Shown here in pieces: positions 1-8,227 of a DNA stretch of 64,000 nucleotides. Below the pieces are notes generated by a model. That model was not told the origin of the DNA, searched no databases, and worked only from the letters and a program-made list of their open reading frames with translations. Numbering within the stretch: position 1 is the stretch's first letter; each line of letters opens with the position of its first letter. The DNA is from G965222505 sp965222505 (GTDB taxonomy: Bacteria; Bacteroidota; Rhodothermia; Rhodothermales; DATKEJ01): the NCBI GenBank assembly GCA_965222505.1, contig OZ244956.1, positions 2,480,001 through 2,544,000 on the forward strand, written 5' to 3'. Position numbers and translations under genes: made by a program.

Positions 1-2231
1 AAGGCCGGTATTTTTTCAGTCAACGAGACGATCTCTGTATCGGCAAAGTAGTACTCGTTTTTAGTGCTGGTTATTTTTTTACCGGGATCGTCGTCGTTGT
101 AGACAATACTTAGAAGATGGGCACCTCTTTTCCAGTCGTAGTTCGTCGTATAAACTCGGTTTGTGAGACGGTCCGGTAATATATCGTGAGCAGCCCGGTA
201 CCCGGCTGCATGATATTCTCCTGATGCCGTCAAGTAGAAGTGCACTTCTTCTCCAGCCCCTGACTGTTGTACTGATACCTGGCGATATCCGATATGGGTA
301 CCCGTTCCGGCTGTAACAAGGTCTGACGAATAGGCAAACAAAAATAGTCTACCTGTATCACCGATACCGTAGTGTAAGAACCTGGGCTCATATACAAGAA
401 CCCCACTCGAAACATCAGTCGGTTCCGAAAACCCTCTCAGTTCGTCTAGCTTTGAGCCGTCGTAGGTATATGTTTTTACAATATCCTTGCTGGGATTTAG
501 GCCGTCATGCGTAGTGATTTTTTTGATACGTAGCCCACCTGCTGTACGAACTGAAGGTGTCAGCGTTTCTTCAACAGCTTCGCCAATGACGCTGTATTGG
601 TGAGGTTCATATTCAAACTTTGTGTGACCACCAGTTGGATAGGTAATCTGCTTTAGCGAGGCAACTTGCATGTAGAGGCCTGTGGCATCTACAGATCTGT
701 CCGCTGGATCCGGCAATCCATGAGTAGGGTCTGGATATTGAACAGTGAACGAGGAGTTTTCCTCCGAAGTCCAGCTAAAAGAAGGTATAAAGAGATGCGC
801 GTTGTCGTCATTTATTGTCTTACCATTGTAAAATCCCCAACGATCTTCGGCCAATGAGGTCGTAGGGGGTAACTTATAACTGGGATCTGTATCTCCTGTG
901 TCATAGCCGTAATAACTAAACTTGTATGGCGGTTGCTCAGCTTGATCGGTGTTGCCATAGATAACGACCTCTTCAAGCCTCAGGCGCTCCATCACCTCCC
1001 CTCTTAAGTCAGAACCACCAAGAACACCACTGGGAATACTGTCCCCCTGGTTGAAATACCCTTGGACAAAACTGACCCGTTGCAGCCTCTGACCATTTGG
1101 AGCAAATACGGTAAATCCGGTTTGCCTTTTTCGATACTCATAATCCGGCTGGTCACTTCGTACATCTGTACTGAAAGTAACATAGCCTTTGTCGGTAGTA
1201 ATACCCTCCAGGTACCGTTCCTCCTTATTTACATTATTTGGACCAAGACTGGGGCCGGGTTGTGAAGTGACACCGTTCAGATAATACCAGCGTTGCTCGC
1301 TACTTTTATCCAGGGCATCAATAAAGCCGTCATAAGTAACAGGTGTACTGTAAGTAAAAGTGATCTCTTCGTCTCCAACGGCGGATTTGATACTCGTCAG
1401 GTACCAGGCCGAGGCATAATAGCGTGGAATGCCAGAGAGCTGGCTCGTCTCCTCAATAGCCTCGAACGTGTATATCGTGCCATCCAAGGCCACAACTTCC
1501 CAACCGATAATACTCCCATCATTCTCATCGTCTGGGTTTCCATTGGCGTCAATTCGGGATGGGTCGTGAAGCGGCGTCACTTTGAGCATTTGGTGTGGTA
1601 TGGTCCTGATTTCCCCACTACCTACCACAAATTTTCCCGAGTAACCTCCAAAATTAAACATGAAAATATCCGGCTGGGGATCTACAAACCGAGTCGATGG
1701 GAATCCATTTCCGATAAGATTAGCCTTATAGATACAATAATCACTTGTGGGATCAGTACATCCAAAGACCACCGGCCCCTGTAGATCAGTCCATACGTTT
1801 TCCAGATTTTGTTGCGTGTTGATGTAGCCATCCTTGACATCATCAGGCAGCCCTCTCATAACGCGAGTTATTGCCCCCCCGGCATTTAGGCTCCACCCCA
1901 ACCCTACGCTACTTGCCTTTTGCTGTACTTTGATACCAGAGGCATGATAACTCAGGGAAATGGGCACCGACATCGTAACGCCCTCAAGCGTGTACAACGG
2001 TACCGATACATTGGGCGTACCTGTGTAGAGGCTCACAGGTATATCACCGTATTTCCCTAACTCCGAAGCAGTAGGTGACGGCAACTCTACCCGTGAAGTG
2101 AAATCTGCATTTGCATTGGCCTGGGCCAGTACTTTGTTTCCAGTACAAAGAAGACCAAGAAGAGCAAATACTGCGACCTTCGGTATGACTAAAGTATGAC
2201 CTGGCAAGAAACAGATAATCGTGTTTTTCAT
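1..2231 (-). CDS. RHS/YD-repeat protein, N-terminal part (runs off left edge)
   Basis: The reading frame opens at ATG 2231 and stays open to base 1, giving about 743 visible codons with no stop, so the C-terminus is outside the window. A hydrophobic segment at about residues 17-32 (VAVFALLGLLCTG) ending in VLAQA looks like a signal peptide. The mature start contains SPTASELGKYGDIPVSLYTG, then VPISLSYHASGIKV and VGLGWSLNAGGAITR, which is the signature N-terminus of Bacteroidota RHS/YD-repeat proteins. Such proteins are large secreted shells or polymorphic toxins and adhesins; the toxin-bearing C-terminus cannot be judged here. The gene starts only 23 bp after the platform gene and could be co-transcribed with the secretion operon. 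The region is visibly AT-richer than most of the window. Family call is strong; export route and function are inference. Confidence 0.88.
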   Translation of the reverse strand, partial: MKNTIICFLPGHTLVIPKVAVFALLGLLCTGNKVLAQANANADFTSRVELPSPTASELGKYGDIPVSLYTGTPNVSVPLYTLEGVTMSVPISLSYHASGIKVQQKASSVGLGWSLNAGGAITRVMRGLPDDVKDGYINTQQNLENVWTDLQGPVVFGCTDPTSDYCIYKANLIGNGFPSTRFVDPQPDIFMFNFGGYSGKFVVGSGEIRTIPHQMLKVTPLHDPSRIDANGNPDDENDGSIIGWEVVALDGTIYTFEAIEETSQLSGIPRYYASAWYLTSIKSAVGDEEITFTYSTPVTYDGFIDALDKSSEQRWYYLNGVTSQPGPSLGPNNVNKEERYLEGITTDKGYVTFSTDVRSDQPDYEYRKRQTGFTVFAPNGQRLQRVSFVQGYFNQGDSIPSGVLGGSDLRGEVMERLRLEEVVIYGNTDQAEQPPYKFSYYGYDTGDTDPSYKLPPTTSLAEDRWGFYNGKTINDDNAHLFIPSFSWTSEENSSFTVQYPDPTHGLPDPADRSVDATGLYMQVASLKQITYPTGGHTKFEYEPHQYSVIGEAVEETLTPSVRTAGGLRIKKITTHDGLNPSKDIVKTYTYDGSKLDELRGFSEPTDVSSGVLVYEPRFLHYGIGDTGRLFLFAYSSDLVTAGTGTHIGYRQVSVQQSGAGEEVHFYLTASGEYHAAGYRAAHDILPDRLTNRVYTTNYDWKRGAHLLSIVYNDDDPGKKITSTKNEYYFADTEIVSLTEKIPA

Positions 2232-2254
2232 TGTTTTGATTTCTTTTGAGGTGG

Positions 2255-3379
2255 TTAGCCAATAACATTGATGAGATCGAACATCGGCATGTACATCGCC
2301 ATCAGAATGCTTCCGATGACAAGTCCAATGAGGATGATCAAGACCGGCTCGATGATCGAGGTCAATCCTTCCAGGAAGGCTTCAATCTCTCCCTCGTAGT
2401 GCCGGCCGACGTATTTCATCATCCGGCTCAGTTCTGCGGTTTGCTCGCCGACAGCAATCATCTGGACCACCATCGGAGGAAAAAGCCCGCGTTTCTGCAA
2501 CGTCTTGTGCATGCTTGCCCCCCGGCGCACCTGCTGCGCAAGTGCCGTCACTTCCCGGCCCAAGACCTGGTTACCCGACGTGCGCGAAAGCATCGATAGG
2601 GCATCGACAAGGGTGATGCCACTACCAAGAAGCGTGCCCAGCGTCCGGCAAAACCGTGCCGTGAGCCGTTTCAGGGTCAACTTGCCAAAGAGCGGCACAT
2701 GCAGCCACAGCCTGTCCCAGAGGAGCCCCCCGGAGGCCGAGCGCTTAAACATTATGAAAGCCAGTATCAGGGCGAGAATCACGCCGAAGATGAGCAGTGC
2801 GTTGTTTGCCAGGGTCTCGCTAAGGCCAATCACCAGTAACGTGGGTCCAGGCAACTCAGCGCCAAACTGAGCGAACATTTCGGCGAAGGTGGGTACAATC
2901 GTCGTCAAGAAAAAACCAATGGCAAGAACGGCGATTAGTAGTATGACAGCCGGATAGGCAAAGGCCGAGCGAATCTTTCGCTTTAGCGCGCTCGTCTTTT
3001 CATAGTGGTCCGCCAGGCGAAGCAGAACTTCGTCCAGGATGCCGGCCGCCTCCCCTACTTTGGTCAGATCGACATACATCGCATCGAAGACACCGGGATG
3101 AGCTGAAAGGGCTTCAGATAGGCTTCGCCCCCGACGAACATCGGCTAGGACCCGGTCCAGGACGCGCCTGAGGGTGCGGCTCTCCGTGGCCTGCATGGAC
3201 GTCTCAAGGGCTTCGACTATCGAGAGATGGGCGCTAATCATTACGGCAAAACTTCTCGTAAACGACAGCAGCGCCTTCTGCCGAACCCGAGACGAAAGCC
3301 CCAGCGAGGCCGTGGGCTTAGAGAATGCCGTGCTCGGGGCTCGCCTGGCCTTGAGTGAAATCGCGCCCGGTCTACTCAT
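2255..3379 (-). CDS. Type II secretion / type IV pilus inner-membrane platform protein (PilC/GspF)
   Basis: This 374-residue polytopic protein matches the GspF/PilC family, which forms the inner-membrane platform linking the assembly ATPase to the growing pseudopilus. It has two repeated cytoplasmic helical domains and three membrane segments, including VILLIAVLAIGFFLTTIV and a C-terminal LIILIGLVIGSILMAMYMPM. The motif FCRTLGTLLGSGITLVDAL is typical of the second F domain. It is somewhat shorter than the usual 400 residues because the N-terminal extension is short. Its start overlaps the 3' end of the GspJ-like gene by 8 bp, so it is the last pilus gene of a tightly packed operon. The RHS gene follows directly. 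Confidence 0.93.
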   Translation of the reverse strand: MSRPGAISLKARRAPSTAFSKPTASLGLSSRVRQKALLSFTRSFAVMISAHLSIVEALETSMQATESRTLRRVLDRVLADVRRGRSLSEALSAHPGVFDAMYVDLTKVGEAAGILDEVLLRLADHYEKTSALKRKIRSAFAYPAVILLIAVLAIGFFLTTIVPTFAEMFAQFGAELPGPTLLVIGLSETLANNALLIFGVILALILAFIMFKRSASGGLLWDRLWLHVPLFGKLTLKRLTARFCRTLGTLLGSGITLVDALSMLSRTSGNQVLGREVTALAQQVRRGASMHKTLQKRGLFPPMVVQMIAVGEQTAELSRMMKYVGRHYEGEIEAFLEGLTSIIEPVLIILIGLVIGSILMAMYMPMFDLINVIG

Positions 3380-4010
3380 TGCCCCCCCAAGTATTTATGG
3401 TTTCAGGGCCTGTGACAGGTAGCCAGGGGCGGTGTGGGCGAAGGGCCACGTTGGTCGCAGCCTCCAACACCAGGGACCACCCCTGGACCTGCAGGTTGAC
3501 CTGCACTTGTACCAGCGTCTTTGCTTCACGCGGGTCTACTTCCCAATGCGTCCGGGCATATGCCGTTGGCATCCGGGAGGGCGTGAGCGCAAACCGGGCC
3601 ACAAGTACATCTGTATGATGCATCCGAACCCCACTTCGGGTCAGGACGCTGTCAACAATGGCGTATTCGACGTGCCGACGGCCACTCCGGGTCAAGGTCC
3701 ATGTCGAATCTGTGAGCATGCTGAACTGCTCGGCATACGTCAAGTCCTCTGCCACGCGCTGCATCATCAGGTGCAAGTCGCTCTCAAGGGCCATATGCCG
3801 TTTCCATCCCACCCAGGCTTTACTCACAAACAGATACCCGGCATACACCATACCTGTGACAAGCACCATCAAGAACAAAGAAACCACGACCTCAATGAGC
3901 GCAAATCCGGATTCAGAAGTACGCTCCCTCTGTGACCCATGCAACCCATCAATTTGGGACAACGCTTTGCGAGGGGGATTTCCAGGTGATATGACGCTAC
4001 GCTTCATCAT
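3372..4010 (-). CDS. GspJ/PilW-like minor pseudopilin
   Basis: Protein of 212 residues with a class III prepilin signal: a basic leader followed by GFALIEVVVSLFLMVLVTG, with Glu at +5 after the predicted cleavage site. The leader of about 35 residues is long and may start later. The rest is a soluble domain rich in beta strands. The size and the place between a GspI-like and a GspF-like gene suggest a GspJ or PilW tip pseudopilin. It overlaps the upstream gene by 4 bp (ATGA), indicating translational coupling. The subtype call is inference; pseudopilin identity is well supported by the leader. Confidence 0.85.
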   Translation of the reverse strand: MMKRSVISPGNPPRKALSQIDGLHGSQRERTSESGFALIEVVVSLFLMVLVTGMVYAGYLFVSKAWVGWKRHMALESDLHLMMQRVAEDLTYAEQFSMLTDSTWTLTRSGRRHVEYAIVDSVLTRSGVRMHHTDVLVARFALTPSRMPTAYARTHWEVDPREAKTLVQVQVNLQVQGWSLVLEAATNVALRPHRPWLPVTGPETINTWGGNE

Positions 4011-4366
4011 GCGTCCAGCCGCAGGGTCATCAGGTGCAGATACGGTACCGGCTCTGTGGCTCGAAATACATCGACAGCGATGATTACTTGGTCCCCAATA
4101 CGGGTAACCGTTTTACGCATACGCCACTTACGGTCCGCCGTCCAACGCTGGTCTGCGTTGTAAGTCTTGAGGTGCAAGGTCTCCTCCATATATTGCCGCC
4201 CAAGGGCCAGAGCCCTCAACTCTCGCTCGTTTCTGCGCTCACCGATAAACTGCACCGTAAAACTGCTTAGCGGTATGAGAACCGTCACCAGAAGCGCCAG
4301 GGCAACGGTGACTTCGATGATAGAAAAGCCAGCTTCTCTTGAGCCGATGTGTTGGGCGTACATCAT
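4007..4366 (-). CDS. GspI/PilV-like minor pseudopilin
   Basis: A small protein of 119 residues with a type III signal, GFSIIEVTVALALLVTVLIP, Glu at +5, and a short soluble domain. Size and order match GspI-type minor pseudopilins that nucleate the tip complex with GspJ and GspK. Start and stop both lie in 4-bp ATGA overlaps with the neighbouring genes, so the three minor pseudopilins are coupled. A PilV-like role in a pilus is the alternative. Confidence 0.83.
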   Translation of the reverse strand: MMYAQHIGSREAGFSIIEVTVALALLVTVLIPLSSFTVQFIGERRNERELRALALGRQYMEETLHLKTYNADQRWTADRKWRMRKTVTRIGDQVIIAVDVFRATEPVPYLHLMTLRLDA

Positions 4367-5802
4367 ATGGCGGCCTCCTGAGCAGGTAGGGCTTCGGCAT
4401 AGCCTTCCCAGGCAATGATGTCTAGTTCGGGGGAGGTGCTAAAGCCTATAGGGGCGCGGTAGGTAATGGGCCGGCTGTAAACGTCGACCGTTGCATTGCG
4501 GAGCCAGTTGACGTAGTGCGTGCCAGGGGTGATCGGGCTCTGGTAGTAGAAATAGGTCTGGTGCGTCAAGAGCGAGCCCAAGAGCCGTCCCTGCAGTTCG
4601 GTTTCATGTTCGTTAAAGACAGCCCCTCTAACGAGTGCGAGCGTGTCCACAAGCACCCGGCCAAACGGTACACGCGGCTGAGGTGAAATAAGCGGATGCA
4701 CGATGGTGCCATCGACAACGGCCTGCCCTGTAACTTCGATGCGCCCCCCCCGCTCATGTGCTTCCCCGGTGACGTAGAGCGCCGTTGGGTACGTCAGGTA
4801 GGCCGCCTCACCAACGAGCAATCCGCCTCTTGAGAGAAACTGTCCGGAGCACCGGGCCGTACCTTTAATAATGACGGCATTTCTGCCATAGAGTAGGCCC
4901 TGCTCAACCTCAACTTGTCCGCCGATGGAGAGCGTATCCCCCGCAATAAAGCGTGTATTTTCTTCTACCTGGAGCGCGCCTGACAGGGTGATCTTGCCGG
5001 AGGCTACCACGGTCAGTGGTGCTTGAAATTGCGCGGAATCAGCCTCTGTGAAATTGAGGTCGCCGATATGTACCCACACCCGCCCTTCGCTCATCAGATA
5101 CCCGGCCAATATTCTGCGCGTGTAGGCGGTGTCAACGGCTACCGGTCGGGGTTCAATCTCCCTTAAGAAGTCCTCACTCTGGGCTACACCATACTCGAAC
5201 AGGGCCGTGTTAAAGGGTACTCGAAAGCGCTCATAGGTGAAAACCTCGCCGTGAAGGTCTCCCGTAAAACCCTGGCCATCAATGGTGGTGAGGGTGTCTA
5301 GCCCCCTCCCCTCGGCAACCAGGGCCACGGGACCTGTCACTTGCGTGCTTCCGTTCAGGCTAAGTCCCGACATGGTGCCCTCATCAAAAAGGGCAACGGC
5401 GTGGTTGAACACAGGAGGCGGTACTTCACCAACGAGGGCCCGCGCGACATACCGACTGCGCCCTGACTCAGCGACAGAGCGTATAAAGAGGTAGCCTCCA
5501 AAGGGCTCAAACGTTATTCGACTTGCATTGCCCTCCGGCAATCCCCAGAGGCTGTCGCTTACTTGCAGATAAGGCTGGCGCTGGAGTTCGCCCAAGGCAG
5601 CATACACGCCGGCTTCAGCGATGTAGCGCGCACGAACGTGATGGGCGTCCTGACGAATAAACCGATACTGTACCAACTCGGTCGCCAGAGCAATGCCAAC
5701 CATGACCGAGATGATCGTAATCACCACCAGGGTCACAAGTAGCGCAGAACCTCGCTCACCAGGGTCTCTTACAAACGTGCTATGTCCCTTTGCCCCACTC
5801 AT
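4363..5802 (-). CDS. GspK/PilX-like pseudopilin with beta-helix (bactofilin-like) domain
   Basis: I start the gene at ATG 5802, which overlaps the prepilin peptidase stop (ATGA). The longer frame to 5976 would only add an overlap with the peptidase. The N-terminus reads RGSALLVTLVVITIISVMVG followed by AEAGVYAALGELQ. This is a prepilin-like helix that lacks Glu at +5, as in GspK and PilX. From about residue 200 to the end, short repeats such as IAGDTLSIGGQVEVEQG and VIIKGTARCSGQFLSRGG look like a right-handed beta-helix resembling bactofilin or polymer-forming proteins. At 479 residues it is larger than a normal GspK, whose extra domain is alpha/beta. Likely a tip or scaffold pseudopilin. Confidence 0.75.
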   Translation of the reverse strand: MSGAKGHSTFVRDPGERGSALLVTLVVITIISVMVGIALATELVQYRFIRQDAHHVRARYIAEAGVYAALGELQRQPYLQVSDSLWGLPEGNASRITFEPFGGYLFIRSVAESGRSRYVARALVGEVPPPVFNHAVALFDEGTMSGLSLNGSTQVTGPVALVAEGRGLDTLTTIDGQGFTGDLHGEVFTYERFRVPFNTALFEYGVAQSEDFLREIEPRPVAVDTAYTRRILAGYLMSEGRVWVHIGDLNFTEADSAQFQAPLTVVASGKITLSGALQVEENTRFIAGDTLSIGGQVEVEQGLLYGRNAVIIKGTARCSGQFLSRGGLLVGEAAYLTYPTALYVTGEAHERGGRIEVTGQAVVDGTIVHPLISPQPRVPFGRVLVDTLALVRGAVFNEHETELQGRLLGSLLTHQTYFYYQSPITPGTHYVNWLRNATVDVYSRPITYRAPIGFSTSPELDIIAWEGYAEALPAQEAAI

Positions 5803-6419
5803 ATCGGCCAGAAGAGGGTTAGAGGCAGCACTGTTGCACCGAGGGCCGCGCCGAGCAGTATGAGCGGGGCAAAAGGCAAATGGGTCTGCCTCGAAAACCG
5901 TCCCAGCACGATGCCAACAAGCCCCACAACTGATCCCGCAACTGCGGCTAGGTATATCGCCCACAGGGCTGGCCAACCAATCATGAGACCCAGCACAAAA
6001 GCCAGTTTTACATCACCCAGCCCCAACCCCGGCCTGCGCAAGAAGTACGTGGTGCCGTAATGAAGGAGGCCAAGGCCGCCCCCGGCAATCCCGGCAGCAC
6101 TGAGATAAAAGAGCACTTCGCTGTACTCAGCCAGCAGCAAGCCCCCCCCGGCAACTGCGCCAAAGACCATCAAACGGTCAGGGATGATGCCGTGGCGCCA
6201 GTCAAAGACGGCCGCAACAATGAGTAGCGTTGAAGCGAGTGCGTAGCGAATCAGCAATACCCCCCAACCAAGTACGTTGAAAAGCACAACCCAAGTGAAA
6301 ACCGAAACCATGATTTCGATTACAGGGGCATGAGCCTTCAAGCCGGGGCGGCGCACCCACCGCGAGAGTACGAGGGCAAGCAAAGCAGCAAGGGTGGTAA
6401 GAATGAAATAACTTGTCAT
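5799..6419 (-). CDS. Short prepilin peptidase (type IV leader peptidase, A24)
   Basis: Membrane aspartyl protease that removes the leader of prepilins in the inner membrane. Starting at ATG 6419 gives 206 residues with six or seven membrane segments. The two catalytic aspartates are visible in AAVFDWRHGIIPDR and in GLGDVKLAFVLG (the GxGD motif). The N-terminal cytoplasmic methyltransferase domain with its two CxxC pairs, present in PilD/GspO, is absent. The enzyme therefore resembles the short CpaA/TadV or archaeal type, or N-methylation is done elsewhere. The upstream reading frame to 6575 would overlap the pseudopilin gene and looks like non-coding extension. Confidence 0.88.
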   Translation of the reverse strand: MTSYFILTTLAALLALVLSRWVRRPGLKAHAPVIEIMVSVFTWVVLFNVLGWGVLLIRYALASTLLIVAAVFDWRHGIIPDRLMVFGAVAGGGLLLAEYSEVLFYLSAAGIAGGGLGLLHYGTTYFLRRPGLGLGDVKLAFVLGLMIGWPALWAIYLAAVAGSVVGLVGIVLGRFSRQTHLPFAPLILLGAALGATVLPLTLFWPI

Positions 6420-6474
6420 CTGTGGCGCTTCGGGGTTTCGCACAGCGGGTGGTGCGTCCCTATGGGGCGGTCCT

Positions 6475-6969
6475 CTACGGGGTCGTGGGCACCGAGAGAC
6501 CATCGTCTCGGAGTGTTTCGCGGAGCAAGCCGTTCTGGTCAATTTCCCAGACGTTAAAGTTGCCGTCGTTGTCAAAGTCGACTACACTGGTCGCTCGGGC
6601 GATGAATTGGTTACCTTCCGCGCTAACGATTTCGATCTGGTAGTAGGCGTTGCCGCCGTCAGGAATGAGCGGTCGCTGATCGAAACCAATAGAGAACAGA
6701 TCCGGTGCATAGCGATCATGCTCGAAATAGTAGGTCTGCTGCAGCGTGTGCACGTTCCGCAGCATCAGTTTGGCCTCCGAGGTCTTGGCTTTAGTCGTTA
6801 CATTGAGAAACCGGGGAATTGCCAAAAGTGCCAGGATGCCGATGATGACCAGGACTACGAGGAGTTCGGTAAGCGAAAAACCTGCTTCTGGATTTTGTCC
6901 ACGTTGACCGCTTTGATCCTGGCAAGCACGCGTTCCTTTTTTTTGAGAAATTTGAGCCGAATGCGTCAT
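6475..6969 (-). CDS. Major type IV pilin-like protein (GspG/PilA-like)
   Basis: Protein of 164 residues with the strongest prepilin signal in the operon: GFSLTELLVVLVIIGILALL, then AIPRFLNVTTKAKTSEAKLMLRN, with Glu at +5. The C-terminal part has DFDNDGNFNVWEIDQ, an acidic loop like the calcium site of GspG. It is the first gene of the pseudopilin block, after a 206-bp gap from the PilP-like gene. A bipartite motif shared with the other units lies about 34 bp upstream of its start. It probably forms the main pseudopilus fibre. PilA of a true pilus is the alternative. Confidence 0.9.
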   Translation of the reverse strand: MTHSAQISQKKGTRACQDQSGQRGQNPEAGFSLTELLVVLVIIGILALLAIPRFLNVTTKAKTSEAKLMLRNVHTLQQTYYFEHDRYAPDLFSIGFDQRPLIPDGGNAYYQIEIVSAEGNQFIARATSVVDFDNDGNFNVWEIDQNGLLRETLRDDGLSVPTTP

Positions 6970-7003
6970 GGGTGATTGGTTTTTAGGGGAACCCTTTACC
7001 TAG

Positions 7004-7033
7004 ACATGCGCAGCCCGCTCGAAAACTCCATCA
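7004..7033 (-). promoter_or_regulatory. Bipartite motif copy 1, upstream of the major pseudopilin
   Basis: On the minus strand this reads TGATGGAGTT, 11 unrelated bases, then TGCGCATGT. The same two halves with the same spacing occur upstream of the secretin gene and at the start of the ATPase gene. It ends about 34 bp before the pseudopilin ATG, a plausible promoter or activator-site distance. No known sigma consensus was recognised. The rest of the 206-bp gap (6970-7175) shows nothing else clear. Confidence 0.55.
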
Positions 7034-7175
7034 CAGAATTGTAGTTTTTTTAGGAGCGCTCCGACTGAGGTGACGCGTTTGACACGTCCTCGGCGTTCGG
7101 CTCGCCTGAGTCTGTTTGTGTTGGTGGCCGTTGTTCCAATTTGAATTGGCAAACGATGGACGAAAGACCCCAAAA

Positions 7176-7655
7176 CTATCCTGTTATTAACAGTTCAAAC
7201 AACGCTTCTTCAAAGCGAACCCAGATCCGGTCATGCTCCATTTTCTCTAGCCTTGCCCCTTGATGCTCCTCACCTGGACTGAGGAAGTAGACGTGTCCCG
7301 ATTGGTCTTGAATTAGAGCTGTATCGTCGACCAAGCCAATGAGTTTAATTGGAGGCGGCACTGGTTCGGGCGCTTTGATTTCTTCAGTTTCGACTTCTTC
7401 TTGTGGCTCAAAGAGAACTTCCGGAGGCAAAAATGGACTTCTGAGCAGCACTTCTTCTTGCGCCCCCACGCGCGCTGTTTCGTGAGTTGTGGTTTCTTCG
7501 GTCACTACGGGAACCAGGGGTACCGGTTCGGCAAATTCTGTACCTGTGGCTGCAAACACACGGTAGCCCACATACCCCCAGATGCCACCGGCAAGCAGCA
7601 ACAGCATCAGGGTAAGCATTCTTCTTGGTTGGTCTTTGGTATTTTCCTGCGCCAC
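7176..7655 (-). CDS. PilP/GspC-like periplasmic linker protein
   Basis: A 159-residue bitopic protein: short cytoplasmic N-terminus, one membrane helix (LTLMLLLLAGGIWGYVGYRVF), an acidic and proline-rich linker (EEVETEEIKAPEPVPPP), then a small beta domain beginning IKLIGLVDDTALIQ. That domain resembles the homology region of GspC and PilP, which contacts the secretin N-domains. The gene sits 17 bp after the PilO-like gene, the usual position for PilP. Identity rests on architecture and context more than on conserved residues. Confidence 0.72.
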   Translation of the reverse strand: MAQENTKDQPRRMLTLMLLLLAGGIWGYVGYRVFAATGTEFAEPVPLVPVVTEETTTHETARVGAQEEVLLRSPFLPPEVLFEPQEEVETEEIKAPEPVPPPIKLIGLVDDTALIQDQSGHVYFLSPGEEHQGARLEKMEHDRIWVRFEEALFELLITG

Positions 7656-7672
7656 GGTTCCTCTTTAATCGA

Positions 7673-8227
7673 TCATTCTTCTTTAAGAATAATCACCCGC
7701 AGCCCGATCTCAGCATGAAGCGGGCCTGGTATGATTTCGGGTGCCAGAAGGCTGAGCCGCTCTATTTTGATTAAGTATGCCGACTGCTCAATCTGCCGGG
7801 CGAAAGCTAATAAGCCCTGGTAGTCACCCTGCAGTTCAACTTCAAGCGGGAGTTCGTCATACCGTGTGTTTCGGAGCCGGTCAGCCGGTCTAATGTGGGT
7901 CAAACGCACCCTAACCGAGTCGGCCACTTGCTGCAACTCAGACAGGATGATCGACATCTGGTCACTCGGCGGCAGGCTTACGTAGAGTTGTTCGTACCGC
8001 GCGCGGAGCACCCTCCGCTGCAACCCGATGCGTACCTTCTCTGTGTCCCAAGTCTCAACATCGTCTATCCTGCCCTCAGCATCTTGAAGTCGGCTTTGCT
8101 GTAACAAGAGCGCCTGCCAACGCGGAACAACCTCGTAGGTGAACGCCATCACCGAGAGCATCCCTACGACCGCAGTAAGGGCCATCCATCGATGTTCTGA
8201 GAACCAATATGCAAGCGCGTCAGTCAT
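7673..8227 (-). CDS. PilO/GspM-like inner-membrane assembly protein
   Basis: 184 residues with an N-terminal membrane helix (RWMALTAVVGMLSVMAF), a coiled-coil segment (about residues 40-80) and a ferredoxin-like periplasmic domain containing LPLEVELQGDYQGLLAFARQ, a typical PilO motif. PilO pairs with PilN and links the cytoplasmic PilM ring to PilP and the secretin. The gene overlaps the PilM-PilN fusion gene by 4 bp. The GspM name would apply if the machine is a type II secretion system. Confidence 0.82.
   Translation of the reverse strand: MTDALAYWFSEHRWMALTAVVGMLSVMAFTYEVVPRWQALLLQQSRLQDAEGRIDDVETWDTEKVRIGLQRRVLRARYEQLYVSLPPSDQMSIILSELQQVADSVRVRLTHIRPADRLRNTRYDELPLEVELQGDYQGLLAFARQIEQSAYLIKIERLSLLAPEIIPGPLHAEIGLRVIILKEE

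Noticed and set aside
1293..1784. 163-codon plus-strand frame in the first 2.2 kb
   Set aside because: The opposite strand holds a continuous RHS-type frame with diagnostic motifs through this region.
7004..7033. Sigma-54 promoter
   Set aside because: The GG and GC dinucleotides are not at the required spacing in the bipartite motif and copy 3 lacks GG.
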